From contig NZ_FOYN01000002.1 in the NCBI RefSeq assembly GCF_900111935.1, forward strand, positions 186,001 to 250,000: DNA of 64,000 bases, given 5' to 3'. This stretch comes from Halorubrum sodomense (GTDB lineage: Archaea; Halobacteriota; Halobacteria; Halobacteriales; Haloferacaceae). The position numbers and the translations under genes are program-made. Shown here one piece after another: positions 33,747 to 42,514 of this stretch. The notes under the pieces are model-generated. The model worked only from the letters and a program-made list of their open reading frames with translations. It did no database searches and was not told the DNA's origin. The first letter of the stretch is position 1. Each line of letters starts with the position of its first letter.

Positions 33747-34982
33747 GTGGCGCTGCTCGACGTCGGCGTCATGTTCGCCGCGGTCGCGGTCGCCGGCTGG
33801 CTCGCGAACCGCCTCGGGCAGTCCGTGATCCCCGCGTACATCCTCGTCGGGATGCTGGTCGGGGAGTTCGTCCTCGGACGGGTCGCCCTTCCCGCCGTCG
33901 GCACCGTCTACGTCCCCGAGACGGAGTTCATCGCGCTCGGCGCGGAGCTCGGGATCGTCTTCCTCCTCTTCTTCCTCGGCCTGGAGTTCAACCTCGACCG
34001 ACTGCTCGGTCGGTGGCGCCCGATCGGGACCGCGGGAACGATCGACCTGGCCAACTTCGGGGTCGGACTCGTCCTCGGCTGGCTCGTCTTCGACGCGTTC
34101 CTCCCGGCGTTCCTGGTCGCCGGGATCGTCTACATCTCCTCGTCGGCGGTGATCACGAAGTCCCTCATCGACCTCGGCTGGATCGCCAACGACGAGGCGG
34201 AGCCGCTGCTCGGGACCCTGGTGTACGAGGACCTGTTCATCGCCGTCTACCTCGCGGTCGCGTCCGCCTTGGTGCTCGGCGGCGGCGACGTCGCCGCGGC
34301 CGCGACCGACGTGGGCATCGCGGTCGGATTCATCGTCGGCCTGCTCGGCGTCGTCCGGTTCGGCGCCCCGCTCTTCGACCGGCTCGTCGCGACGGACAAC
34401 CGGGAGTTCGTGGCGCTGCGCGCCGTGGCGGCGGTCGTGTTCGTCGCCGGCGCGGCGCTCGCGCTCGGCGTCAGCGAGGCGGTCGCGGCCTTCTTCGTGG
34501 GAATGGCGTTCTCCGCGACGGACCGGGCCCACGCGATCGAGACGATCCTGGAGCCGGTCCGCGACCTCTTCGCCGCGGTGTTCTTCTTCTGGATCGGGCT
34601 CGTCACGGACCCCGCGCTGTTCGCGGACGTCGCGGTGTTCGTCGCGCTCGCCGTGGTCGTGACCACGCCGACGAAGGTCGTCACCGGCTACCTCGCGGGG
34701 CGGGCGTTCGACCTCGACGTCCGGCGGTCGACGCGGGTCGGCCTCGGCATGACCACGCGCGGCGAGTTCTCGCTGATCATCGCGACGGTCGCGGTCACCG
34801 GCGCGGAGGCGGGCTCGTTCGATCCGGCGCTCGCGGGGACGATCAACGCGTTCGCGGTCGGCTACGTCCTCGTGATGGCGGTCCTGGGGACGACGCTGAT
34901 GGGCTACTCCGCGCCGTTCGAGTCGATCGCGACCTCGTGGCTGGATCGTGGCGGAGCGGACGGCAGCGGGGCGGGCGGGTAG
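33747..34982 (+). CDS. CPA2-type K+/H+ (or Na+/H+) antiporter, KhtU-like
   Basis: 411 aa with 12 to 13 membrane helices. GTG start at 33747. Typical CPA2 elements are VIPAYILVGMLVGEFVLG, FLLFFLGLEFNLDRL, SSSAVITKSLIDLG and MTTRGEFSLIIATVAVTGAEAG. It lacks the C-terminal RCK_N domain of KefB/C; regulation is supplied by the KhtT-like protein upstream. Together they should expel K+ or Na+ for protons, important for a salt-in organism. Ends just before repeat copy 3. Confidence 0.92.
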   Translation: MALLDVGVMFAAVAVAGWLANRLGQSVIPAYILVGMLVGEFVLGRVALPAVGTVYVPETEFIALGAELGIVFLLFFLGLEFNLDRLLGRWRPIGTAGTIDLANFGVGLVLGWLVFDAFLPAFLVAGIVYISSSAVITKSLIDLGWIANDEAEPLLGTLVYEDLFIAVYLAVASALVLGGGDVAAAATDVGIAVGFIVGLLGVVRFGAPLFDRLVATDNREFVALRAVAAVVFVAGAALALGVSEAVAAFFVGMAFSATDRAHAIETILEPVRDLFAAVFFFWIGLVTDPALFADVAVFVALAVVVTTPTKVVTGYLAGRAFDLDVRRSTRVGLGMTTRGEFSLIIATVAVTGAEAGSFDPALAGTINAFAVGYVLVMAVLGTTLMGYSAPFESIATSWLDRGGADGSGAGG

Positions 34983-35080
34983 GAGTTCGGTGGCGGGGTC
35001 GTTTATCCATACGCAGTCGTCGGCGTGTCGATGGCCAACACCGGCAGCGGTCCGGTCACTCGGTTACAAACGGTGGTCAA

Positions 35081-35255
35081 CGGATCGGCGGTGAACGCCG
35101 TCAAAGCTCCTCTGAGTTCCGCCCCGCACGGCCCCGCACCTCACGCCTCCCCAGCCTCGTCGGGCGACCGGAGCGGAGCGACGGTCGCCCGACTCCCTCG
35201 CACGCGCTGGCTCGCGGTCGCCGGAGGGCGACCGCTCGCAGGCGCGCGCCGACCG
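35081..35255 (+). repeat. Intergenic hairpin element, copy 3 (H1 missing)
   Basis: Short copy. It begins with CGGATCGGCGGTGAAC (35081-35096), as in copy 4, but H1 is deleted: the left end joins directly to the GCCCCGCACG segment and the core. H2 arms are GTCGGGCGACC (35159-35169) and GGTCGCCCGAC (35183-35193) with a 13-nt loop, and this loop itself is changed to GGAGCGGAGCGAC. H3 and the right end are intact. It fills most of the 336-nt gap between the antiporter and the DUF5789-like gene, which are convergent. The rest of the gap shows no gene. Confidence 0.83.
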
Positions 35256-35318
35256 CCATCGTAACCGTCTCTCGTCGTCTCGGCTGCTGGATATCGGTAG
35301 TGCCGTCGCGCTCGACGC

Positions 35319-35621
35319 CTACTCGGTCGCGACCGGGCCGCGGCCGACGACGTCCTCGACCGCCTGAACGAACTCGCTCCGGCTCTCGAAGAGGGGGACC
35401 TCGCTCTCCGCGAGCACGTCGTCGAGCGTGCGCGCGCCGTCGGGCGTCCGGAGTTCGGCGTCGCCCTCCTGTTCGCGGACGTCGCTGCGCGTCGCGGGCC
35501 AGGTGAGCCGCGACGCGACGCGGGCGACGGGCTCGCCGGCCACGTCCGGCCCGTCCCCGAGCTCGACGGCCGGTTCCGCTTCGGCCTCCTCGTCCGCCTC
35601 GTCCGAATCGGTGTCGCTCAT
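35319..35621 (-). CDS. DUF5789-like conserved haloarchaeal protein
   Basis: 100 aa, acidic N-terminus, then a folded part with ASRLTWPATRSDVREQEGDAELRTPDG and DDVLAESEVPLFESRSEFVQAVEDVVG. The pattern of a short strand-helix domain and the final helix fits DUF5789, from memory. No membrane segment or catalytic motif. Minus-strand CCATTAGT about 25 nt before the ATG at 35621 is a reasonable TATA box. Confidence 0.75.
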   Translation of the reverse strand: MSDTDSDEADEEAEAEPAVELGDGPDVAGEPVARVASRLTWPATRSDVREQEGDAELRTPDGARTLDDVLAESEVPLFESRSEFVQAVEDVVGRGPVATE

Positions 35622-35734
35622 GCCCCGCGGTTCCGCTCGGGCGACACTAATGGTTTCGATGCCGTTCGGGGGTCCGCGGGGGCGCAGCCGCGAGGCCGCC
35701 GCCGGCTCGGTCCGACACCGAGAACACACCCGAA

Positions 35735-35764
35735 ATAATCCGGTAATACTGTTATATTATCCGG
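35735..35764. promoter_or_regulatory. AT-rich site with two ATWATCCGG repeats
   Basis: Inside a 267-nt gap (35622-35888) of otherwise GC-rich DNA lies a patch of about 40 nt that is mostly A/T. It holds ATAATCCGG at 35735-35743 and ATTATCCGG at 35756-35764, a direct repeat with 21-nt centre-to-centre distance, two helical turns. It could be an operator for the minus-strand gene at 35621, or part of an RNA. No ORF on it is convincing. Confidence 0.4.
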
Positions 35765-35888
35765 GCGTAATCTCCGGTTGGGGGCGCAGGCACACGACTC
35801 CCGCACTCGCGTGTCGAACGCCGACACGCCGGTCTCCGCGCTTTCCGCCGACTCGACTCCGTCGCGAACCGCTTCGCCTATCTCCCCG

Positions 35889-37064
35889 TCACTCCCATCC
35901 GCGGTCGGTCCGGTTCAGCCGCTCGCAGCCGTCCTCGGTGACGACCACGAGGTCCTCGATCCGACAGCCGAAGCGCCCGTCGAGGTAGATTCCGGGCTCG
36001 ACGGAACACACCATTCCCGGTTCCAGCGGGCGGTCGTTCCCGGCGACGAGGTAGGGCTCCTCGTGGACGTCCAGCCCCACGCCGTGGCCGGTCCGGTGGA
36101 CGAACGCGTCCCCGTGCCCCGCCGCCTCGATCACGTCGCGCGCGGCGCGGTCGACGGCCGACGCGGGGACCCCGGGCTCGACCGCCTCCACGCCGGCCGC
36201 CTGCGCCTCGCGCACGACCTCGTGGACCTCCGCGTACGCCTCGCTCGGCTCGCCGCCGAAGACGAGCGTCCGCGTCTGGTCGGAGGGGTAGCCGTCGACG
36301 CGCGTCCCGAAGTCGAGGACGACCGGCTCGCCAGCCCGGATCTCGCGGTCGCCGTGCCCGTGGTGGGGCTTCGCGCCGTTCTCGCCGGCCGCGACGACCG
36401 TCTCGAAGCTGACGCCGCGCCCGCCGCGCTCGGTCAGTCGCTCCGCGATCCGGTCGGCCAGGGCGGCCTCGGTCATGCCGACGGCGTCGGCGCCCAGCGC
36501 GCGGAGGTCGCCGACGACCGCGTCCGCGACCGCGGCCGCCTCGCGCAGCGCCGCCAGTTCGGCCTCGTCCTTCCGGACCCGGAGGCCGGCGAGCGCCTCG
36601 CTCGCGAGCCCCCACGTCGCGTCGGGCGCCGCCGCGCGGAGGTCCTGCGTGAACCGCGCCCACATCGTGTCGTCGACGAGCAGCCGCCCGGCGTCGAGCC
36701 CCCGGTCCGCGAGCAGGTCGCGCGTCGCCGCGACCGGGTCGTCGCCGTCGCTCCACGTCCGCACCTCCGCGACGCCCGTCGCCTCCCGGACCTGCGTCTC
36801 GTACAGCGCGGGCACCAGCAGCGCCGGCTCGGGGTCGGCCGCGCTCGCGGCCGGCACGACGAGGAAGAAGTGCCGCTCGCCGGGCTCCTCCGCGAAGCCG
36901 GTGAGGTACTGGAGGTTGCGGCTCGGGAACGCGACCAGGCCCGCCGCGTCGACCTCGTCCAGCCGTTGCGCGGCCCGCTCGCGTCGCCGCTCGGACGGTC
37001 GACTCGGCTCCCTCTCCTCCGCCGCCCCCTTCGCCGGCCCTCCCGCGTGTGCGTCGTCGGTCAC
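35889..37064 (-). CDS. M24 family Xaa-Pro dipeptidase/aminopeptidase
   Basis: 391 aa. Metal ligands: Asp in VVLDFGTRVDG, Asp in SDQTRTLVFG, His in HRTGHGVGLDVHEEP, Glu in CSVEPGIYL and Glu in CRIEDLVVV, a full prolidase-type site. GTG start at 37064 (MTDDAHAGG) with TATA box TTATATAT about 20-27 nt upstream. It is a paralog of the M24 protein at 18008-19417 and lacks its acidic insertion. Likely takes proline-containing di- or tripeptides in the cytoplasm; exact substrate unknown. Confidence 0.9.
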   Translation of the reverse strand: MTDDAHAGGPAKGAAEEREPSRPSERRRERAAQRLDEVDAAGLVAFPSRNLQYLTGFAEEPGERHFFLVVPAASAADPEPALLVPALYETQVREATGVAEVRTWSDGDDPVAATRDLLADRGLDAGRLLVDDTMWARFTQDLRAAAPDATWGLASEALAGLRVRKDEAELAALREAAAVADAVVGDLRALGADAVGMTEAALADRIAERLTERGGRGVSFETVVAAGENGAKPHHGHGDREIRAGEPVVLDFGTRVDGYPSDQTRTLVFGGEPSEAYAEVHEVVREAQAAGVEAVEPGVPASAVDRAARDVIEAAGHGDAFVHRTGHGVGLDVHEEPYLVAGNDRPLEPGMVCSVEPGIYLDGRFGCRIEDLVVVTEDGCERLNRTDRGWE

Positions 37065-37157
37065 GCGCCGGAATTCGGTCTCGATATATAAGTAGGATGG
37101 CGTTGACGTGGCCGCAAGCGGCGCATAACTAGGGCGGATCGGTCGCTCCGAGACAGT

Positions 37158-37331
37158 ATGTCGACCGAGAACGCCGCGACGTTCGACTGCCCCGACTGCG
37201 ACGTGCGCGCCCCCTCGACCTCGGTGCCGTACGACTCGCTCGGCTACGTCGTCTGCCCGGTGTGCGGGTACGCCGCCACGCCGGCCCTAGAGCGGTCGTC
37301 GAGCGCCGAGCGGTCGCCGGCGGGCGACTGA
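37158..37331 (+). CDS. Zinc-ribbon microprotein (57 aa)
   Basis: 57 aa: MSTENAATFDCPDCDVRAP, then VVCPVCGYAAT, giving two CPxC knuckles 22 residues apart, a classic zinc ribbon. Leaderless start supported by the TATA-like CATAACTA near 37127. It is separated by 88 nt from the next small gene. Function unknown; similar small zinc ribbons are widespread in haloarchaea. Confidence 0.72.
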   Translation: MSTENAATFDCPDCDVRAPSTSVPYDSLGYVVCPVCGYAATPALERSSSAERSPAGD

Positions 37332-37419
37332 CTCGGCCGCGACCCGCCTCGCCGAACTCGGCGCCGCGCCGCGGCCTCGGAACCGCACCGCTTTAGCCGC
37401 GGGGCGCGTCCGCCCGGGT

Positions 37420-37650
37420 ATGAGCTGGTCGCTGGAGCGCGACGACGGCACGGTCACCGAGTGGGAGCGGTCGGACGGGTACGCGACCGTCAGGCTCCGC
37501 GAGCGCGCGGCGGGCGGCTTCGTCGTCCGCCTCGACGTGATGGAGCAGGCGGCCGACGAGTCGGCCTACGAGCGCGTGCGGTTCGACGACCGAGACGCGG
37601 CCGAGGCGCGGGCGACCGAGTGGCGCGAGGCCCGCGCCCTCGACGAGTAG
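37420..37650 (+). CDS. Small conserved protein (DUF7543-like, 76 aa)
   Basis: 76 aa, short beta-meander followed by a helix: TVTEWERSDGYATVRLRERAAGGFVVRLDVMEQAADESAYERVRFDDRDAAEARATEWR (broken here into its visible parts: strands to about residue 40, helix from about 56). TATA-like GCTTTAGCC about 25 nt before the ATG. From memory it is the DUF7543 group. No function known. Confidence 0.72.
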   Translation: MSWSLERDDGTVTEWERSDGYATVRLRERAAGGFVVRLDVMEQAADESAYERVRFDDRDAAEARATEWREARALDE

Positions 37651-37659
37651 CACGCGCGG

Positions 37660-38043
37660 CTACTCGATGTCGACCGCGTCGTTAAGGAAGACCTGACACT
37701 CGACGGTCCGCCCTTCCGGATCCTCGGCGAAACACTGGTATATGTCGTACGTCTCGTTCTCCCGCGGCTCCGTCACGACCGCGTCGCCCAGCCGACCGGC
37801 GGCGGCGTCGACCCCCTCTCGGTCCGGGTAGACGAAGGTGAGTATCCCGCAGTCGTCGGCCTCCTCACGCTCGCAAAACCCGAACAGGAACCCGTCGAAC
37901 TCTAAGATCGTGCAGTCGGGCTGTTCGAGCCGCACGGTCGCGTTCAGCCGCTCGCGGTAGAACTCGACGACCGCGTCGCGCCGCTCCGTCGCGTGGAAGA
38001 CGATTCCGGTCACGTCCGGCCGCTCGGGCGGCGACCACTTCAT
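37660..38043 (-). CDS. VOC-superfamily (glyoxalase-like) protein
   Basis: 127 aa with the tandem beta-alpha-beta-beta-beta pattern of VOC proteins: TGIVFHATERRDAVVEFYRERLNA in the first half, FVYPDREGVDAAAGRL and AEDPEGRTVECQVF in the second. The expected metal ligands are His in VFHAT and Glu in VECQVF. Substrate cannot be told. Its start is 38 nt past the stop of tiaS, so it may be the last gene of that unit. Confidence 0.82.
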   Translation of the reverse strand: MKWSPPERPDVTGIVFHATERRDAVVEFYRERLNATVRLEQPDCTILEFDGFLFGFCEREEADDCGILTFVYPDREGVDAAAGRLGDAVVTEPRENETYDIYQCFAEDPEGRTVECQVFLNDAVDIE

Positions 38044-38081
38044 CGCTCCGGGCGGGCGTTATCGCTCCGGGCGGGTCCGCG

Positions 38082-39569
38082 TCACCGCTCCGGGTGCGTC
38101 GGCGCGTCGAACCCGCCGCGGACGAGGGGCTTCGCGACGTGGCGGCGCGCGCTCGGCGGCACCTCGTACCAGCCGACCTCGAGGTCGCGCTCGATCGGTT
38201 CCGCGACCTTCCCCGGCGCGCTCGTGCCGCAGTCGCGACACCGGTACCCCTGCCCGCTCCCCGCCGAGGACATCGACCGCCCGCAGTCGGGACACGTCGG
38301 CACCGCTGGCGCCGTTCGGACGAGGTCGCGGACGGCGAACTTCTCCAGCTTAAGCGTGCTCTCGGGCCCGTCCGCGTCGTCTCGCACCTCGTGTTCTCGC
38401 ACCTCGTGTTCTCGCACCTCGTGTTCTCGCACCTCGTGTTCTCGCACCTCGTGTTCGCCGCAGAGGGTGACGCGGTCGCCCGGCCGGAGCGCGCGCACCC
38501 GGTCGCGGAACCGCCCCGTGGGCGCGAACGCGACGGCGCGGAGGGTGTCGCGGTCCGCGGCCGGACCGCCTTCGCCCGTCGCGGCCGCGACGTCGACGTG
38601 GACGTGCCCCCCTTGTTTCGTCTCTGGCGCGCTCGCCACCACGCCCGCGACGCGGTAGCCGGCGCCGTCGCGGAGGCCCCCGATTCGCCCGGGCGCGAGG
38701 TGGGCATCGGTGCCCTGGTTCGTCAGGAACGTCGCGGCGCGGTCGACCGTTTCGCCGTCGATATCGGCCGCGACCTCGCGACACGCGGTCGCATCGTCGC
38801 CCCGGATACCGTAGAGGATCGGCCCGGGGGCGTTGGGGACGCAGACGGCGGCGCCGGTCTCGCGGTCGACGGTGTCCCAGACCGTCGGGTACCCCTCCTC
38901 GGCGGCGGCGAAGACGCTCTCGACGTCGACCTCGCGGGGCGTCCCGCAGCGGTCGAGCTCGCGGTAGGCGATCCGCTCGAACGTCCAGTCGTCGAACGCC
39001 GCCGGCGCGCCGACCGCCGCGAGCGCGCCGATCCGCCCCCGTCCCGCGACCCCGTCCGCCCCGCCGGCCTCGTCCGCCTCGTCTGTCTCGCGGCCCCCGT
39101 CCGCCATGCCGGCCCCGCCTGCCGAGCCGACCGCGGCGTGTCGGAACCCGTGTTCGTCGGCGAGGTCGACCGCCTCGGCGACGGAGAGCCGCTCGCGGAG
39201 CGCGCGGTGCGCGAATCCGGCGACCGCCTCCGGGATCGGCTCCCCGGTCGGGTCGAAGGGGTCGCCGTCGACGTCGCGGTCGGCGACGACGATGCCGGGG
39301 GAGGTCCGGGGGTCAGCGGCCGCAGCGAGCTCCTCGACCGTCTCGACGGCGACGGTCGCGGCCCGCTCCGCGTCGACCCCGGAGACGTGGATCGCGACCG
39401 CGGCGTTCCCGCGCGTCTTGTGTTTCACGGCCGGATTCAGGCGAACGAGTAGCCGCCGACGGACTCGGCCGCCCGCGTCCGCGAGCCGCTCCGCGATCCG
39501 CGTCGCGACGTACGTCGTGCACATCCCGCGCTCGCGGGAGTCGGTGTCGTCGACGGCGACGATCGGCAT
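38082..39569 (-). CDS. tiaS: tRNA(Ile2) 2-agmatinylcytidine synthetase
   Basis: 495 aa. TiaS puts agmatine on C34 of tRNA-Ile(CAU) so that it reads AUA. The N-terminal kinase-type domain begins [25 protein letters not shown] with its GMCTTY substrate loop and continues [15 protein letters not shown]; the middle region has the FLIA-type [11 protein letters not shown]; an OB-fold follows, then a C-terminal zinc ribbon (CPDC and CRDC pairs). The frame from 39596 is longer, but MPIVAVDD at 39569 is the conserved start. The odd part is a five-fold EHEVR repeat (residues 372-396) inside the OB-fold, absent from TiaS as I know it. Confidence 0.93.
   Translation of the reverse strand: MPIVAVDDTDSRERGMCTTYVATRIAERLADAGGRVRRRLLVRLNPAVKHKTRGNAAVAIHVSGVDAERAATVAVETVEELAAAADPRTSPGIVVADRDVDGDPFDPTGEPIPEAVAGFAHRALRERLSVAEAVDLADEHGFRHAAVGSAGGAGMADGGRETDEADEAGGADGVAGRGRIGALAAVGAPAAFDDWTFERIAYRELDRCGTPREVDVESVFAAAEEGYPTVWDTVDRETGAAVCVPNAPGPILYGIRGDDATACREVAADIDGETVDRAATFLTNQGTDAHLAPGRIGGLRDGAGYRVAGVVASAPETKQGGHVHVDVAAATGEGGPAADRDTLRAVAFAPTGRFRDRVRALRPGDRVTLCGEHEVREHEVREHEVREHEVREHEVRDDADGPESTLKLEKFAVRDLVRTAPAVPTCPDCGRSMSSAGSGQGYRCRDCGTSAPGKVAEPIERDLEVGWYEVPPSARRHVAKPLVRGGFDAPTHPER
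38382..38456 (-). repeat. 15-nt tandem repeat (x5) inside tiaS
   Basis: Five perfect units of TCGCACCTCGTGTTC (plus strand), 38382-38456, coding for EHEVR five times. All copies are identical, which points to recent or ongoing slippage. Unit length of 15 keeps the reading frame. Confidence 0.95.
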
Positions 39570-39766
39570 GCGACGCGGTTCGTGGCGGCGCGTCAAGCCC
39601 CTTTCGAGGGCGGCCCGGTCGCTCTCCGGTCGGTCGACCCGCTCTCGGCCCCGGTCGAGTATTTAACCGTTTCCCGTGCCGAACGCGGAAAATCGCAGGC
39701 GGGCGGCAGTTTCGTCGGGAGGGAGACGACACAACGCATATATACGGCGAGCCGCTTGTTTCGGCT

Positions 39767-40738
39767 ATGTCCCGGACTGCGCTCATCGAGAACGTCACCG
39801 CGATGCTGGAGGACGCGGGCTTCCTCGTTAGCGACCGGTGTGCGGTCCGGCCCAAGAGCTTCGACGTGGCGGCCCGCCGCGACGAGGACCTCCTCCTCTT
39901 GAAGATCCTCGGCAACGTCGACGCGCTCGACGCGGAGACCGGCGCGGAGATGCGCCGGCTCGGCGAGTACCTCAGGGGAACGCCGATGGTGATCGGGATC
40001 CGAACCCGCGACGAGGAGCTGAAGCCGGGCGTCGTCTACTTCAGGCACGGCGTGCCGGTGATCAACCCCGACACCGCCTACGACCTGTTCGTCGAGGGGA
40101 TGCCCCCGCTCATCTACGCGGCGCCCGGCGGGCTGTACGTCAGCCTCGACGGCGACCTGCTGGCCGACGAGCGCGAGGAGCGCGGCTGGTCGCTCGGCCG
40201 CCTCGCGAACGAGCTGGGCGTCTCCAGGCGCACCGTCTCGAAGTACGAGGACGGGATGAACGCCTCCATCGAGGTGGCGATCCAGCTGGAGGACCTGTTC
40301 GACCAGCCGTTCTCCAGCCCGGTCGACGTGCTCGAGGGCGCGGACGATGTCCGGGACGCGGAGCCGACGCCCTCGGCGCCCGCGGCCGACCCCGACGACG
40401 AACACGTCCTGGGCGTGCTCACGAGCGCCGGCTTCACCGTCCACCCGACCGCCCGCGCGCCGTTCAAGGCCGTCTCAGAGGACGAGGACAGCCCCGCGAC
40501 GCGCGTGCTCACCGGCCACTCGGCGTTCACCGCCGCGGCCGAGAAGCGCGCCCGGATCATGTCCTCCATCGGCGAGGTGGCACAGACCCGGTCGGTGTAC
40601 TTCACCGAGGAGGACGAGAAGCGCGAGTCCGTCGACGGCACCGCTCTGGTCTCCTGCGAGGAGCTCGCGTCCGTCACCGACCCCGAGGAGATCCGCGAGC
40701 TGATCCGCGACCGCGCCCGCGTTCCCTCGGAGGCCTGA
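39767..40738 (+). CDS. Archaeal HTH transcriptional regulator with N-terminal nuclease-like domain
   Basis: 323 aa. The middle part ([34 protein letters not shown], about 140-180) is an XRE-type helix-turn-helix. The N-terminal 130 residues begin with [44 protein letters not shown], a pattern of the conserved archaeal HTH-type regulator group. The C-terminal domain after about residue 195 repeats a similar alpha/beta pattern ([21 protein letters not shown]), so the protein could be a two-part sensor. TATA box GCATATATAC at 39736-39745, about 22-25 nt before ATG. Target unknown. Confidence 0.87.
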   Translation: MSRTALIENVTAMLEDAGFLVSDRCAVRPKSFDVAARRDEDLLLLKILGNVDALDAETGAEMRRLGEYLRGTPMVIGIRTRDEELKPGVVYFRHGVPVINPDTAYDLFVEGMPPLIYAAPGGLYVSLDGDLLADEREERGWSLGRLANELGVSRRTVSKYEDGMNASIEVAIQLEDLFDQPFSSPVDVLEGADDVRDAEPTPSAPAADPDDEHVLGVLTSAGFTVHPTARAPFKAVSEDEDSPATRVLTGHSAFTAAAEKRARIMSSIGEVAQTRSVYFTEEDEKRESVDGTALVSCEELASVTDPEEIRELIRDRARVPSEA

Positions 40739-40810
40739 CGGCGTCGCCGCGGTCCGACCGATTCCCGCTGCGCCGGCTACCCGCTCGACGAGTCACGGCC
40801 TCGCCGCTCC

Positions 40811-42337
40811 CTACCGACCGAAGAGCCGGCTGAAGAATCCCCCGCTCTTCTCCTGTTCCTCCTCGTCGCTCCGGGGGTCGGCCGCTTCGGAGGGCTCGGG
40901 ATCGGTTCGGTCCGCGTCGTCGGCGTCCGGGGACGACTCGGATCCGTCGTTCCCCTCGTCTTCCCGGTCCTCGTCGGACAGCACGGTGTTCATCGTCCCG
41001 GTGTCGTCGTCGCGGAACGGGATGCTGCCGGCCAACTCGTCCTCGACGTCGTCGCCGGACCCGGTCTCGCCGGTCGCCGTCCGCGCGGTCTCGTCCGCAT
41101 CGGGAATCGGGGCCGGTTCCGCGTCGCTCTCCTCCGCGTCGCTCTCGGCTGCGTCCTCGTCGCCCTCCGCTGCGTCGCTCTCGGCTGCGTCCTCGTCGCC
41201 CTCCGCTGCGTCGCTCTCGGCTGCGTCCCCGTCGCCCTCACCGGCGGTCGCCGCGGCCGATTCGCTCGCCGTCTCGTCGCCGTCGGCGGCGGGACCTCCG
41301 TCCGCGTCCTCGTCCGTGTCATCGTCGGTCGGTTCGCTCTCGCTCGCGACGATGATGTCCTCGCCGTCGCCCGGCTCCGTCACCCCGGTCGCGTCGGGGT
41401 CCGCGACGATTATCTCGCCGTCCTCGGAGGCGGCCTCGCCGTCCTCGGAGGCGGCCTCGCCGTCGCTTTCGTCGGTGGTGCGTTCGTCGTCGGCCTCCAG
41501 CTCGTCCGCGTCCGCTCGTTCGCTCTCCCCCGCCTCGTCGTCGGTCGCTTCCGGTTCGGCCTCGCCGTCGTCGTCTCCGTCGCCCCCGTCTCCGGCACCG
41601 CCCGCGGCGTCGGCCGCGGGTTCGTCGAGCCCGGTGCCGTCGATATCGGTTCCCGTCAGGGCCCGGGCGAGGTCGCGATACGCCCGCGTCGCCGGCGCGT
41701 CGGGCGCGACGGCCAGCAGGGGTCGGTTCGCCGCCGCGGCCCGGGGCACGGCCTCGTCGTCGGGGATCCGGCCGAGGATCGGGGCGTCGAGCAGCGCCGT
41801 GACGACCTCGTCGGCGTCGTCGGTCACGCGCGTGATCGCGGCGCCCGCGACGGTCCCGCCGAGGCGCTCGGTCAGCTGTCGGGTCTTCTCGGTGTCGCCG
41901 AGGGCGCTCCGCTCCGGCGTCGAGACGAGCAGCGTCTCGTCGGCGACCGCGAGCGGCATCGTCGAGTCGTGGGAGAGGCCGGCGCCCGCGTCGACGAACA
42001 CGAAGTCGGCGTCACCGAACGCCTCGACGACCCGGCGGAGCCCGGACGGGTCCGCGGCCGCGTACGCGTCGAGGTCGGCCGCCCCCGGGACGACCCGGAG
42101 GCCGGACGCCCCCTCGCGGACCGCGTCCTCCGGGTCTGCCTCGCCGGCGAGGACGTCGTGGAGGGTGGTCTCGCCGGGGGTCACCCCGACGACGCCCGCG
42201 AGGTTCGCCATGCCGAGGTCGGCGTCTATCGCGACGACGTCGGCGCCCGACTCCGCCAGAACCGTCGCCAGCGCCGCGGTCGTGGTGGTCTTCCCGACGC
42301 CACCTTTCGCCGACGCGACCGCATACACCGTTGCCAT
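40811..42337 (-). CDS. MinD-family P-loop ATPase with long acidic C-terminal tail (MinD4-like)
   Basis: 508 aa. Residues 1-235 are a MinD/ParA ATPase with deviant Walker A KGGVGKTT (11-18), switch I-type DLGMANLAGV and the VDAGAGLSHD Walker B. There is no clear membrane-targeting amphipathic helix. Instead the remaining 270 residues are acidic and disordered, closing with a conserved-looking basic/aromatic cap KSGGFFSRLFGR. Haloferax MinD4, which oscillates between cell poles and helps place archaella and chemosensory arrays, has such an extension; the position beside the ATP synthase genes also agrees with what I remember of it. Divergent from atpH; TTTAAG 25 nt before ATG. Confidence 0.85.
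   Translation of the reverse strand: MATVYAVASAKGGVGKTTTTAALATVLAESGADVVAIDADLGMANLAGVVGVTPGETTLHDVLAGEADPEDAVREGASGLRVVPGAADLDAYAAADPSGLRRVVEAFGDADFVFVDAGAGLSHDSTMPLAVADETLLVSTPERSALGDTEKTRQLTERLGGTVAGAAITRVTDDADEVVTALLDAPILGRIPDDEAVPRAAAANRPLLAVAPDAPATRAYRDLARALTGTDIDGTGLDEPAADAAGGAGDGGDGDDDGEAEPEATDDEAGESERADADELEADDERTTDESDGEAASEDGEAASEDGEIIVADPDATGVTEPGDGEDIIVASESEPTDDDTDEDADGGPAADGDETASESAAATAGEGDGDAAESDAAEGDEDAAESDAAEGDEDAAESDAEESDAEPAPIPDADETARTATGETGSGDDVEDELAGSIPFRDDDTGTMNTVLSDEDREDEGNDGSESSPDADDADRTDPEPSEAADPRSDEEEQEKSGGFFSRLFGR
41145..41239 (-). repeat. 36-nt tandem repeat in the MinD-like tail
   Basis: Two exact 36-nt units (41145-41180, 41181-41216) and a partial third (41217-41239) encode the acidic AAESDAAEGDED unit of the tail. 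Unit length is a multiple of three. A related but diverged acidic pattern continues on both sides. Confidence 0.85.
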
Positions 42338-42514
42338 ACGGTGAGGGTCCGGCGACTGCTACTTAAATGTAGGCGGCGGCGACCGGATCCGACCGCCGGG
42401 TCGGACGCGTTCCGGACGAGATCCGTCCGGAATCGCCCCGGTATCTCCGCGAAACCCCGCGGGCTTTCGCAAACACCTTATACGTCGCTTGTGGAGTTTC
42501 AGGCGATTAGTAGC
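42338..42514. promoter_or_regulatory. Divergent promoter region, MinD-like gene and atpH
   Basis: 177 nt without a gene. On the minus strand TTTAAG at 42361-42368 serves the MinD-like gene. On the plus strand CTTATACGTC near 42477-42485 lies about 30 nt before the atpH ATG at 42515 and is the likely main promoter of the ATP synthase operon. Confidence 0.6.

Noticed and set aside
35618-35827. 69-aa minus-strand ORF (MSAFDTRVRESCACAP)
   Set aside because: Basic and Cys/Pro-rich composition unlike the neighbouring genes, overlaps the AT-rich patch and the promoter of the DUF5789-like gene.
38382-38456. Possible CRISPR array
   Set aside because: Repeats are 15 nt, contiguous, without spacers and in frame inside tiaS.
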